Assembly (NCBI RefSeq): GCF_001949145.1
Contig: NW_019091645.1
Span: forward strand, 206,739-243,090
Direction: 5' to 3'
Length of the DNA: 36,352 bases
DNA from: Acanthaster planci
Lineage: Eukaryota; Echinodermata; Asteroidea; Valvatida; Acanthasteridae
This document shows, piece after piece, positions 22,692 through 33,559 of this stretch; within the stretch, counting starts at the first letter, position 1; the number at the start of each line of letters is the position of its first letter. A program made the position numbers and the translations under genes. The notes below the pieces were generated by a model. That model did not search any database. It was not told where the DNA came from and saw only the letters and a program-made list of their open reading frames with translations.

Positions 22692-25600
22692 ATGGAGATA
22701 CCACATCAATCTAGTGAGAGGACGTCCTCCTTGCCAAAAATGGCACATGCCATCCCTGCCATTTCTCAGTCGGAAAAGTACGCCCTGGCATTTCAGCTGG
22801 TGAGACAGCTGATTGAGGTACAACCAGTGATGTTTGAGAAGAGAATCGCAGTGCTGCGCAGCATCAAGGAGGCCTGGCAGAAGAACAAAATGGTTGTCAT
22901 AGTAACAGATGAGGAAAGTGCTGGTAAGATGTTGAAAATGAAAGCTGCAAATCCATCACAAGTCAGCCAGTTTATACCCTGTCACAAGCTACACTGCATT
23001 AAAGTTTCACAGAAATTGAAAGCACATGGAGTTCATTTGAGGTATTTTAAAATAACAGTAAATACATAATCATTTCAAAGACATTATAAATTTAATGTTT
23101 ACCCCAATAATTGTGACCCCAAAATGAATAAAAAGATCCTGCATTTCTCACGAAAAGTCCCCTTTAGGCCTTTCGCACTGCCAGGCTGATTGGATGACGT
23201 CATTACCAGAACGCCTTCATGTACAGCTTCCATGTACAGTGTGCATGTCCAGTACATAGCGCACAGCACATGCAGTATCATACGCTTGCAATAGACCACG
23301 TTGTGTTTGATGTCACATGGCCTACAGGCAAACACCGTCTCAGTTCAAGGTAGAAATTACAAGACCCAGTCCTATCGTGTATTTCTTGAACTGAGACAGA
23401 GTTTGCCTGTTGGCTTAGCTACAGTGTACATCCAACACAGCGTGGTCTACTGCAAGTGTGCGATACTGCCATGTACATGCACTGTGCGCTCTGCAAATGT
23501 ACACTGCATACATGCATCATGCTGGCGATGACATCATCCAATCAGCCTTGGAGTATGAACGGTCAGAAGGGGTTTTTTGTGGGCAGGAGAAACACAGGAT
23601 CTTTTTATTCATCTTGGGGTCACAATTAATGGAGTAAACATTAAATTTAGGATGGTTTTGAAAAGGTTACGTATTTATTGCTATTTTAAAATACTTCATG
23701 TGAAAGAAATGCTTTCAATTTCTGTTAACCGTTCAAGATGAAGCGTGACAGCAACATTAACACTGTATGCTTAGTGCTTACCCACGAGTAAGTAAGCAGG
23801 AGGTCGTGGGTTCGAGTCCCACCCGAGTAAGCTTGTGACTTTTTTCGCAAGCTCCCGGACAAGCACTGAGCATACAGTGTTTATTATTATATATATGTAC
23901 GTTGGGTAAAGGTAAAACCCGTTATATGAATTAAGCATTAACCCATTGTCAAATTTCACTTTATTACTGGTCTTCTGAAATGATACACTTGTACATGTAT
24001 GACGATGGAGAAGGTTGACAGAACGCTGCCCATAAATGCACTTGAAATAAACTTGCATGCACATGTGCACGTACTTGAAGATAAAACTTACCAGAGTCCT
24101 TCTAAATGAATGGTAAATGACTGCATGTCATTTGTAGGAATGCTATTGTTCGTGTGTAATTATTGCAGTGCGAGTGTTCTGGGGGGGGTGATTTTTTTCC
24201 TCCCATTTAGGGTCACTGAGAAAAGTGCTTTTTGTGAACGACAAGACAATGACAAGTGAATGTACTTAAATTTCAGAGACTACCTTTGTCTAGCACTTTA
24301 TATAGCACTACACTGATGTTATGCATCACTGTAAAACATGATAAGTAATCATTCAATCAGATGATGTAATGCAGGCCCAGTGAAATACCACTATCTTCCA
24401 GGTGGTCTTAAACGTTTGCAAATGACTGTATTTTTATTTGATAGGCAGGTAATTTGCAGCACATATTCAATCTTGGAAATCAAAACAATGAGTTCAAAAC
24501 ATTAAAAAATCAGACGTCAGACGTAACAAGGACTGGGAAAATTGGACCCCAATTTGTAGAATACCCCAAATGCACATGACATACATTTACATGTATACTG
24601 TACACTGTCTTTCAATCAAATGGGATTTGAATAGTAATCGGGTTTGTTATGTTGGATAGCTTTGAGTAAATGGCTCACATCACCTCTACAGTGACCCGTG
24701 TACTCAGAAAGACTGAATAGTGAATTGTTGCCTGTCTGCAATACATGCAGATGATTGTAGGCAGGGTTTTCCTTTTGTCGTTTACATAATAGTTCACAGC
24801 AGTGTTAGGAATGAAATGACAGGTGCAGTATTACTGAAGACTTCCAGTTCCTCAATTGATATTCAGTTTTTAACATCTTGCTTGACTTCTAGCAAGTTGC
24901 AAAGCTGTTGGAGCATGGCTTCCTCTCAACACTACCATCAAGCAAGAATCACACCAGCCTGATGAAATCCACATGCTCAGAATTGGTAAGATTCACTTGA
25001 TACATTTACCAGTCAAAAACAAAGAAAGGCTAAAAGATTCAAGAAATGAGAATTCTTGGAATCTGCCTTTTATTCTGAATTTTGTCATAACAGTGCCCTT
25101 TGTAATGAGGAGAACTGTTGAAAGTTTTGTTTCATCACACAGAAGGCAGATAGATGATAGACTTTGGACAAAATATAGGAGTAATTATTAAGCTGAATGC
25201 AAATGAGAGAATGAGGCAAATGCGGAAGATCAAGTCTTCTACAAATATGCCTTTCATTATGGCATTTGAGTTTTACATGTGTAAGCCAGAAATGAAATTG
25301 CCATTTAGTAATTTCACCACTGTGCTGCGCTAAATCCTTTGCTGAATGTTTGAGAAGTTTTGATTGCTTATCAAATATTACCATCCCTTTCCTTCAGAAA
25401 CATCCCTTACAATAATAAACTCCCCAAAGTTCCTTTTGTTAAATAAACCATCATTCCCTTAGTAATGAAAAAGAATAAACAGTTTATGTACGAGAACTCG
25501 CCCATATCTAAAGTCACCAAAGACCAGCTATAAGATCCTTCTCCTATTAATTACAAAGAAACAGAAATACATCTGTGACCCGCTCTGCAAAAAAGAGTAA

Positions 25601-28296
25601 TAAGTCATGCAATGCCAAAACATGTTATGGCCTGTTCTATTTGGGCGAAGTTTCTTCAAAATGGGATTTTGTGTTTTTTCCTAAAACAGCTTCTATAACA
25701 TTCATATTTTCAGAATTTGTGACTACCAACACAGATACTGATAAATATTGATAAAAAAATGATCATTCAGTAGGAAACCCTACATAGCATTGTGTTTCCA
25801 AGTGCTACACTTTATGAGCTTTTCTCGAAAAGTGCTTTTATTGAATCCGAAAATGTGGATATACGGATGTCCATATATCTCCAGAATGCAGCGCACTACA
25901 GGGGTCATTCATACATGTATATTAAACTGTAGCTTTTGATGTACAGACTCAAGCCCTACCAAAAACCGGTATCCTGAATCTGGCGACTTATTACCCATTT
26001 TCCTAGAGCCGGTCACATTTCCATTTCGGAAATAAAATTGCAGTCCACCATCCTCACAAATTACCCCTCTGCCTCCTTCCCCATCTTGATACACCTCTCA
26101 TTCCCAGTGGGATTGGAGTGTTGCAAAAACCCAACAAGTGTGTGATGGTTTTCCAACACTTGGACCTCATGGAGAATAAAGTTATGTTGATGGAAGGGCA
26201 AAACCTAGCATATAAATCTAAAATTTGTTGGAAAACTGAAGTTGTTTCCTTTTTCATGTTTTGTAACCGTCTCAAATTATGCAGGTAGCGAGTTGGACAA
26301 ATGCAGGCTCTTTGATAAGATAGGAAATTACAGAGCCTTAGTGAGGGTCAAGAAAATCAACCCATCAGAAATTACAGGCCTTCAGTGTTCACCAGAGGAA
26401 GGGGCTAAAATGAATCCCTCATCATGGCAGGGGAAGGGTACTGCAGTTGAGGAAGGTCATTTTCAGACTGGAAGTTTATTTGAGGATGACACAACTGATG
26501 AAGGAGATGTCACCCTGGACACCTGTCGGGACGATAGGAAAAGAGGCGGTCACAGTGATACTGAGGAAACCATGGAAGGCACTGGTACCAGTAGAATTTT
26601 AAGATCCAGTAAATCCAGACGCAGTGGTAGCAGTGAGCCAGCGACCTTTGATTGCAGTAGGTGCAAGCGAGCTTTTCACTTTGGGGAGTTTTCCGCCGAC
26701 CGGCCTTTCCAATGCCCACACTGTCAGCAGAGGGCAAGCCGAACTCAGACGGAAATTTGGACTCCCCCACCAACTCTGGGAAATGCAGCTGATTTGCCCA
26801 GCACTGTGGCCTTGACAAAGTCAGACAGGCCATTTCCATGTTCAAAGTGCCCCAAAATATTCCAGCAGAGGGACAATTTGACAGAGCACATCAGAAGCCA
26901 CAACAGAGATAAATATAGGCCTTGCCGTTGCTTCATGTGTGGCAAAAAATTTTTCACCCCCAGTACTCTGAAGTCACACATCCAAAAGTTCCATCGGAGA
27001 AAGCTCACCCCCAAAACCAGTGTTATGTCTGCACAGCCCCTCAGACATGTCAGGAAAAACTTGATCTCAACCAAAAACACACCCATGTCTGAAATGGTCC
27101 AGATGTCTGAAGCAGGTGTTGCAAAAGAGAGTGAAACAGACCATCATCACCCCTGCAGCTCAAAGACACCGGAGACAATTCCACGTTCCAAGCAGTTTTT
27201 TCTTCAGAAAGAGCATAATGATGCCAACAGTCCAGCTGGTCACTCCAAATCGGATGAGAGCCAGCACGCACCTGTAATGAAAGACATCCACAAAAAGTAC
27301 ATGTACAAACGACTCCATGTAAGCAAGACAATCCAAACTGGCTTCCAGTGCAAGTTGTGTCGCCGAGTTCTGTGGACTTTTCAAAGTTTAAAGACCCATC
27401 ATCAAGCATGTCATAAATGCACCATATGCTCCAAGGTTGTGTCCAACATCGGTAAACACATGCACAGTCACAGTAACAAGAGACCTTTTCATTGCCCTGA
27501 GTGTTCGATGCGGTTCAAGCAGCCGGCAAACCTCAGAAGGCACTGGGTCACTGTCCATCATAAAAACTTGTTCAAATGCCATCACTGCGTCAGGGTCTTT
27601 CTACATCTTGGTGCTTTGAGACAGCATGAGAAGCATTCCCATCTGGGGATGGAACAAAGAAGCAGCGAGGAGGACCCTTCAGAAGCAGCCGCAATGAACG
27701 CTAGTCATCGGTGTCCATACTGCCCCAAGACCTTCACCCTGAAAAGGAGGCTGGTGGATCACATCGCCGCACACACCAATAACAGAGTGTGGGTCTGTAA
27801 ATTCTGTGACAAGCCATTTAGGTTCAGGGCCACGATGAAAAAGCATGAGAGAACTCATAGTGAATTTACAGCTTTAAACAGTTGTGCCGAGAGCAATGTC
27901 TTCTCAACTAACACTGCAAAGGGAAAATTCTCTGAAAAGTCACCACAACGATTGGATAAGGGATTGGCTATCATGAAGTCACATGTGCCAAGCCATGGTT
28001 GTGTTGATACCGGTACAGCTGCTCCAGTCTCCGTTGCTTCATACGGAAGCCGTTCCTCTGGGACCGGACTGGAGCTTTGCTGTCGAGTCTGTGGAATGTA
28101 TCTTTCCTCCCGTTTTCGTCTCGAGAAACACGAGAAGCTCCACACCACGAAGCAGTCCCTCTCCTGTCATATCTGCAGAACGCTGTATTTTTCCAATGGG
28201 CACGTGATGTCAGATCTTTGCAAACACATGAGACCAAAATTCGAGAGGCCCAGGAAGAAAGCCAGGACAGCGGAAAACAACTTCCTAGTAGCCTAG
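22692..28296 (+). CDS. C2H2 zinc-finger protein, gene C (three coding exons)
   Basis: Coding exons 22692-22923, 24893-24985 and 26285-28296, with GTAAG donors, TAG or CAG acceptors and phase 1 at both junctions, encode about 778 residues. Residues about 25-77 form an unfamiliar conserved module, probably two helices (YALAFQLVRQLIE and FEKRIAVLRSIKEAW) then a strand VVIVTDEE. Exon 2 is a linker with IKQE, a sumoylation-type site. Exon 3 adds an acidic/Ser-rich stretch, a CxxC-x17-CxxC ribbon (residue 232 on), nine C2H2 fingers (about 292-730), a degenerate tenth and a basic RPRKKAR that may be a nuclear signal. A nuclear DNA-binding regulator is the family expectation; targets are unknown. The start is the first ATG after a spliced leader and is shared with paralogue gene D. 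Intron 1 holds a huge inverted repeat. The C-terminus looks truncated, since finger remnants follow the stop. No poly(A) signal is evident within 1 kb. Confidence 0.85.
22979..23752. repeat. giant inverted repeat (foldback) in intron 1 of gene C
   Basis: Arms of about 370 bases, 22979-23349 and 23385-23752, with a 35-base loop. Matching pairs from outside in: ACAGAAATTGAAAGCA, GTATTTTAAAATARCA, AAATTTAATGTTTACYCCA, GTGACCCCAARATGAATAAA, GCTGATTGGATGAYGTCAT and GTCTCAGTTCAAG. Identity is high but imperfect (not computed). It starts about 55 bases after the exon 1 donor. No coding capacity. Confidence 0.9.
23758..23882 (+). mobile_element. tRNA-derived SINE-like element with inverted ends
   Basis: GTGGG-TTCGAGT-CCCAC (23806-23822) is a textbook tRNA T-arm and includes a B box GGTTCGAGTCC; TATGCTTAGTGCTT about 40 bases upstream could be a diverged A box. 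The unit is bounded by an inverted repeat: ACACTGTATGCTTAGTGCTT near 23760 and AAGCACTGAGCATACAGTGT at 23861-23880. A second small stem AGCTTG...CAAGCT lies inside. It abuts the giant inverted repeat. A complete tRNA cloverleaf is not present, so it is not a functional tRNA gene. Confidence 0.65.
23883..24892 (+). other. rest of intron 1 of gene C
   Basis: AT-rich; G9 run near 24181; ends with TTTTAACATCTTGCTTGACTTCTAG-type pyrimidine tract (acceptor at 24892). No other feature seen. Confidence 0.6.
24986..26284 (+). other. intron 2 of gene C
   Basis: Begins GTAAGA and ends TCTCAAATTATGCAG. Short minus-strand open frames at 25.1-26.2 kb have no recognisable domain. No repeat noticed. Confidence 0.6.
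26285..28296 (+). other. zinc-finger exon of gene C: domain map
   Basis: A Cys4 ribbon (CSRC...CPHC, 26653 on) comes first. Fingers 1 and 2 (CSKC near 26839, CFMC) are adjacent; finger 2 has HX4H. After a spacer of about 120 residues, finger 3 (CKLC, 27349) is followed directly by finger 4 (CTIC), which has only nine residues between its last Cys and first His instead of twelve, then fingers 5 (CPEC) and 6 (CHHC, 27577). Fingers 7 (CPYC, 27712) and 8 (CKFC) form a pair, finger 9 (CRVC, 28081) stands alone, and finger 10 (CHIC, 28165) lacks a proper His pair. Linkers are mostly not the canonical TGEKP type. Splitting into clusters suggests several independent binding blocks. Confidence 0.85.
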
Positions 28297-28409
28297 TGGA
28301 GCATGAGAGAGTTCACTCAAGAGATGAGAGACCATTTTGATGTAACATTTGCTACGCTTTTTTCCCAACAAAATCTGCCTGGTAGAGTCATCAGACTGAT
28401 GAACATACA
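28296..28409 (+). pseudogene. decayed zinc-finger coding sequence after the stop of gene C
   Basis: One frame off the gene's reading frame, the bases just before and after the TAG stop read VEHERVHSRDERPF, i.e. the end of a finger and a TGEKPF-like linker. Then, after a TGA at 28338, comes CNICYAFFPTKSAW, a TAG at 28383, and SHQTDEHT. Cys and His spacing is exactly C-x2-C-x12-H-x4-H. The ancestor therefore had at least two more fingers. A frame shift in or after finger 10 plus two nonsense codons removed them. Confidence 0.7.
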
Positions 28410-29708
28410 TGTAGATCACATTCTGGAAACAGGACCACTGAAGTAACTTTTAGCCGAGGCCCGTAAATGTATGTTGCTGAAACGTTGAGCTCTCTTCATG
28501 CAGTAGGTTTGATTGAAAGCCTTTAGGATAATGTGCCTGATACTACCCATGTCAGGGAATCTGCATGCATCAGCCATATCCTTGAATTATGCCAGACAAG
28601 TCCCATGCTCTGCATCAAGGTCTTAAACACATCTATGTAGCCATAATGACACCGAGCTTAAGGTCAGCCTTACCAATACACATCACCTTACGGGTGAAGA
28701 TGCCAGTCGCATGCTGCAGCCATATTGCGGAACCATCTGGCTCAAATATATGCACCCTCTTATCAAAGGGTTCACACAGTGCATTTGTTCCTTTAAGTAC
28801 ATGTACACTTTTGTGTCTTGCATGCTCCTTCTTTCTTTCCTATATATTTTGCTGGCCTCATGCAACTCTGCTTGATAGAGGGATTTCACATTAGGGCCGT
28901 CTGCGCATAACCGACACAGTACATGTACATTTAGTGTCTGGTTCGTAAGTGTGATGTCACTTCAGTTTAAACCGCGCCCAGTGCACATGCCGATGCACGA
29001 CCATCGCAGGCATGTTGTTTCGCGGTAAATCATCGTTATTTTTTTATTTCACGTGTCAAGTCATCCTGAAAGACTCTTCCACAAATCTTTGCAGCCTGAA
29101 AAGTCTGAATTCACCATACATGTACATGTATTTGACTTAACTCCGTGGTTTCAATCATCTGATCTTATTAAGAATGGAAGCCGACACATAGATGTACATG
29201 TACAGCCTCGTTTTCAAATGTGGAAGTACGCAGATCAATGCGTATTGGGATCCCTCTATTGAGTCGTGTAAGTGCATGGCAATCAACAAGCTAGTGTCAA
29301 AATTAGGCACGTTTCTTTCAAACGCTGCTTTTATTTTAATCAGCTGATTAAATTGGAGTCAGCAAATCTTGAAAATGGACACACAGAATGATCAATATGC
29401 CTTGGCTTTGATATTTGAGTTCCGGAAAAACAATGTAAATTTTAAGTTGGAAACAATTTCACATTTTAAGCATACCAGTAGGGTCGCATCAAAAGATTTT
29501 CAAACGCAATTTGCTGAAAATAACCCTTGTCCCAGTTTGTATGTCATGTAATTGTACATTTACAATTCTTCCTTGTTTTGACATAATTGTACCACATCGC
29601 CATTGTTTTCAATGAGAAAATTTTGGTTTTCATGATTTTAATTGAAATATCTGTAACATGAAATGTGTTTTCCCCTGATTTGGTATCACAGCGCCAGGAG
29701 AACTTTGT
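28410..29708 (+). other. probable 3' UTR/flank of gene C
   Basis: No open frame of interest. TACATGTA-type words at about 28408, 28798, 28919, 29119 and 29193. No AATAAA close to the stop, so the transcript end is not placed. Confidence 0.35.
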
Positions 29709-29709
29709 G

Positions 29710-29848
29710 TATAAATATTCATGAATCATGTTGATCAAGATAGATATAAATATTCATGAATTGTGTTGATCAAGATAGTTATAAATATTCATGAATCATG
29801 TTGATCAAGATAGATATAAATATTCATGAATCGTGTTGATCAAGATAG
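29710..29848. repeat. 35-bp tandem repeat, four units in an alternating pattern
   Basis: Units of 34-35 bases at 29710, 29744, 29779 and 29814 contain ATAAATATTCATGAAT and GTTGATCAAGATAG. The third unit keeps the CAT version of the first (TCATGTTG) and the second and fourth differ in that spot, while the base after GATAG alternates A, T, A, T. That points to a two-unit (about 70-bp) higher-order period. Each unit holds two palindromes, ATTCATGAAT and TTGATCAA. Confidence 0.95.
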
Positions 29849-31742
29849 TTCCCACCATGTGCTGTCCGTAAACATCGTATAGATTTCAAGAACTGATGAC
29901 ATTTTCCTTGCTTCTTAAGCATATCTGATGACTTCAAAAAAGTTAGCATCCTATTGTCGGGTTCAACAACAATTTTCATGTATTGTAGCTACATATACTG
30001 TACATGTATAGTGTTAGTATTTTTATACAGTGTACAGAATGGTAATATTTTTTAATTAAAAATTGTGAATTTGCAATATTCTGACATAGTTTAGGCACGA
30101 CAACAATCGTGTATTTTTTTAATATTTCTTCTTTAAACTGACTCATGCTTCAGGTTCAAGCAGATGGCATTAAATCTCCTTCTGCTAATCTTCGGATGCC
30201 TTTGTTTTCACACCAAAGTTGCTTACTATACATGGTCAAATATGTGTCGAACTAAAGAGATATTCTGCATTATTTGTGTGATTGCTTAGATGTCATCTGA
30301 TAACATCAAATGTTTTCAATTTTAACCAGAAACTTAAAAGCCGGTTGGCAGTAATTGTATTAGTGTTGAAGCTGCTGAAACATGCACACTGTGTGCAGAC
30401 TAGAGCTGGGAAAAAGCTGAAGCAGAAGGAAATGGTGGTCGTGTTTGCTGCCACCAAGTGTTTTTGCAGTCTTGTACAGTCCATAATCTAAACTACCTCA
30501 CTGAGATCTGTATTCTACTTGTTGAGATCCTAACATTTGTTTTAAGAGGGCAGTACGGGAAAAATGTTGAGTATATCTACATTGTGAGATAATTCTGAGA
30601 TGGTGATATTCTGAAGTGGTTTACAAGCGGTTCACAAACATTTCTTTACTGGGTTTGCCAAGCTATTTAACAAGGATATTGTCCTAGTATCTCGATGGAT
30701 TAATTTCAGAATGTAGATTACCTACTGCCAGGAGTCCAGAGAGCACAGTTATTTCAGAATATTGGTCATTTCAAGATGATCGTAAATTTTTTCCAAATTG
30801 CCATTTTTGTAAGTAATAAATCCCATTATAGTCATCCTTTCATCATTCTGAGGCAACAGGGATCTCAGCAGTGTGTAAGAATTTTAAAGAACATTAGTTG
30901 TTCTAAATTCTAAAACGATGTATCATTAGGTCTTCCGTATAATTCCTCCGTACGTTTTTAAGCAGCGTACATGAAATTTGCCTGTATTTTTTATACTGGG
31001 TGATAAGCAGGTTATAGTTGTTTCATGATAGTACATGAACTTCATTTCTAATTAGTTTTGCTATTTTTTAAAGGGTCTTAGTACTTTTAAGGGTTTTGTG
31101 ATTATGGCAGTTTACACCTTCTTGAGCACAATGTTGATATTCTGGGTAAAAACTGCAATATTTTTAATACATATGCTGTGCTCAGACAGTACTAGTAGAT
31201 TTTAATAATTATATCCCTAGATGTTTTATCTCATCTTCCTCGTTGATTTTCCGTTGTTTGAGTACATGTTCAACCCTTGCTGTGAAATGTTTTCAGTGGG
31301 TTTGCAATTAAAACAAAAATACCTGTCAAATTAGTTTACAAGTGGTCGAGATATTTCATCGCCTGGACCCTTAAAAAAATAATAGCATGTCGAAAGAGAC
31401 ACTTTTCGATTTCCCCCGAGAATATCATTTTTATGGAAGGGGAGAAACATAGAAACATGATAAACAAACCATTGCTCCCAAAGCGTAATAAGTAATTAAT
31501 GTAAAATTACAATTTCACAAAGAAGGTTAAAGAATTGGACATCTGAAGAGCTGGGCTTCTAGCCAAGTTGCTGATGGCTGATTGATTTTTTTTTTGGGGG
31601 GGGGAGTTATTTAGAATTCTAATCCGCGGTAATTGGACAGATTGTGAACAATCAATGATTTAATTAATAGTGTACATTTCCCCATTCGCGCCGAAGAAAA
31701 TGGCCATTTGGCTGAGAATTTTCCTTTGACTGTTGGAGAGGG
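29849..31742. other. AT-rich intergenic DNA, no gene seen
   Basis: AATAAA occurs near 30816 but with no linked coding sequence. No repeat or exon noticed apart from a G9 run near 31600. Confidence 0.4.
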
Positions 31743-31991
31743 CTAATGCGCCCTCGCCGGCCGTAATGTTGTAAAAGTGATCACAATGACCAATACAAGT
31801 AAAAAGGCCATTATTTGCCCGACTTTGTTTCTGATGGACGGCAAAGCACCAAGTTCAGCATAATCCGGGGCATATTTTTCCTTGATATATTCTTCATTCT
31901 CTCCATGCATCGGTTCTTTGCTCTTTTTCCTTGTCTTTTTTTTTTCATGATAAAATTTCCAACATGGGTCAGAATTGCAATTGATGCCCAT
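31743..31991 (-). CDS. possible small single-pass membrane protein
   Basis: A minus-strand frame gives 82 residues from the ATG at 31991 or 55 from the ATG at 31910. The second half is polar and charged (GENEEYIKEKYAPDYAELG), then comes IRNKVGQ and a hydrophobic run IMAFLLVLVIVITFTTL near the C-terminus, ending RPARAH. A lysine- and arginine-rich stretch precedes it. A long T tract ending in TTTATAAG upstream on this strand could be a 3' splice site. I do not recognise the protein and a chance open frame is quite possible. Confidence 0.25.
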   Translation of the reverse strand: MGINCNSDPCWKFYHEKKKTRKKSKEPMHGENEEYIKEKYAPDYAELGALPSIRNKVGQIMAFLLVLVIVITFTTLRPARAH

Positions 31992-32559
31992 GGCCCAGTG
32001 TAATAAACCGAACGTTATTCGGAGAAAACATAACTTATAAATTAAAAAAAGAAAAAAAAAATCTCTGGACATCGAGGCCAGGAATGTGGCAACAAGGGAT
32101 TATATCGATCTTCGGCCGAACTTCTTCTAGTTGCCGAGGACTTGCAGTCAGTTAATCATACATAGCTAACACAGCCAACGGGGGAAGTAAGCCATCATTT
32201 CCAAGGTATTTCCAGAAAGTGGCGATGTTCATGTCCTTTCTAAATCTGTTTCCCCCACCTTTTTTGTTTTGTTCTTTAAATTTGCTGGAGGTTTTTGCTT
32301 TTCTTTTTAACTTCACGTAAATCCGAAAGCGGGGATGTTAATTAACCCCACTTGACCGGATGATGGGATATTTCATGTTCCCCCGCCCTCACTTTTTTAT
32401 ATTGAGAAAAAACACAGCAGACTGTGAATTAGTTTTCGTACTTGTAAATATTACCAAAATTTATCCAACAGGACTCAAATAGAGTGAACAATTATTTTTT
32501 TTAAGTAATACGTCTTTTTATGTGAGGTCCGGTTCCTCAAGAGTTGATCGATGTCTCTG

Positions 32560-32900
32560 TACTACACAGCGCCCTCAATAGGTGAGTTGTACGTATGCGC
32601 GATTTGCAGAATATGACCTTGAACCTTTGGCTGCATCCGGCCGACGAATCTCTTATCTAGAGCTAGGTCTAGGACTTCGCTCTATTGGAAATGCGTGGAG
32701 ACACGCAGACGATAGACCTAGCCGTAGCCCTGGAAGCCCGTTTCGGACACGGCCTTTGAAGCTCGTTAAGTTTAGAGTTACCGCGCAAAGAGTGTGGGTG
32801 TCGTGCAAGTAGGGCCTACCGTTCCTTTCACGGCCAAGTTTTGCTGAATAGTGTTCATCTAAAGGTAACGGGTGTGTGTTTTGTTTCAGGAATCTTTGTG
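32560..32900. promoter_or_regulatory. CpG-richer block, possible promoter/first exon of gene D
   Basis: Richer in CpG than its surroundings. It starts with CAGCGCCCTCAATAG before GTGAGT (donor-like at 32580) and includes TCTAAAG before GTAACG at about 32865. Gene D needs an upstream non-coding exon because its ATG exon starts at a 3' splice site, and this is the best-looking place. Not proven. Confidence 0.25.
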
Positions 32901-33397
32901 CCCCTTGCATGTCTAATCAATTAAGTACGTGTTTTTAGGAACACGTTTAACTTGGACAATAGGGCTTTGCCTTTGGACCCATTTCGTCATGTTTGTTATT
33001 GACACGATTGAAGCATGGAGGTAGAATCACATTGAAGTGGCCGGTGAGGCAGGCTTTATCAAAATTCATGCAGCATTGCACAATTTGCAGGTCAACATGT
33101 CATTTATGTATATTTTGGAAGAGTTCCATGTACGGACGCCAAACCCTATGATTCATAAGTATGAGATTGGTCCGAAAAAAAAAGTGTTTTCTGTTAATTG
33201 TTGATAGGCCTACGACAGCAAAAACTACTAACTAGTACTGCTAGGGCTACATACATGTAAGCCTAGCCCTGGTGGACTCCCTGACCGTACTATGTTATGA
33301 AATGAAGACAACATCCAACCTTGGCTAATGTAGGCCTAGGCCTACCTCTGCCTGGACCCCAAGTGGGGAAGAGTTCCACATTGACAGAAGCCGTGAC
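32901..33397. other. no gene seen
   Basis: Contains repeated TAGGCCTA-type words (33205-33350) common throughout this window. Confidence 0.35.
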
Positions 33398-33559
33398 ATA
33401 AGCCCTGTTGCGGGTGAGTGATTTTGCGCAACGGTTTGCGGTCAAAATGCATTGGAGGAAGATAAAGGGGGCAATGTTTTATTGTTAGCTCCTTTTTCTT
33501 TCCCACGATGCCTTTTTACCGTCGGGCAAAATCACTCACGCATCAGCAATAAGGCTTAT
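33398..33559. mobile_element. 162-bp foldback element
   Basis: The two halves are imperfect reverse complements to the centre at about 33480. Left: ATAAGCCCTGTTGC, GTGAGTGATTTTGC, AACGGT, GCATTGGAGGAA. Right: TTCCCACGATGC, ACCGTC, GCAAAATCACTCAC, GCAATAAGGCTTAT. No coding capacity. Confidence 0.8.

Noticed and set aside
23806-23822. Functional tRNA gene
   Set aside because: Only the T-arm is intact; acceptor stem, D-arm and anticodon arm cannot be drawn.
26510-28237. Several open frames antisense or out of frame to the zinc-finger exon
   Set aside because: Shadows of the long C2H2 frame, except the out-of-frame end near 28296, which is treated as finger remnants.
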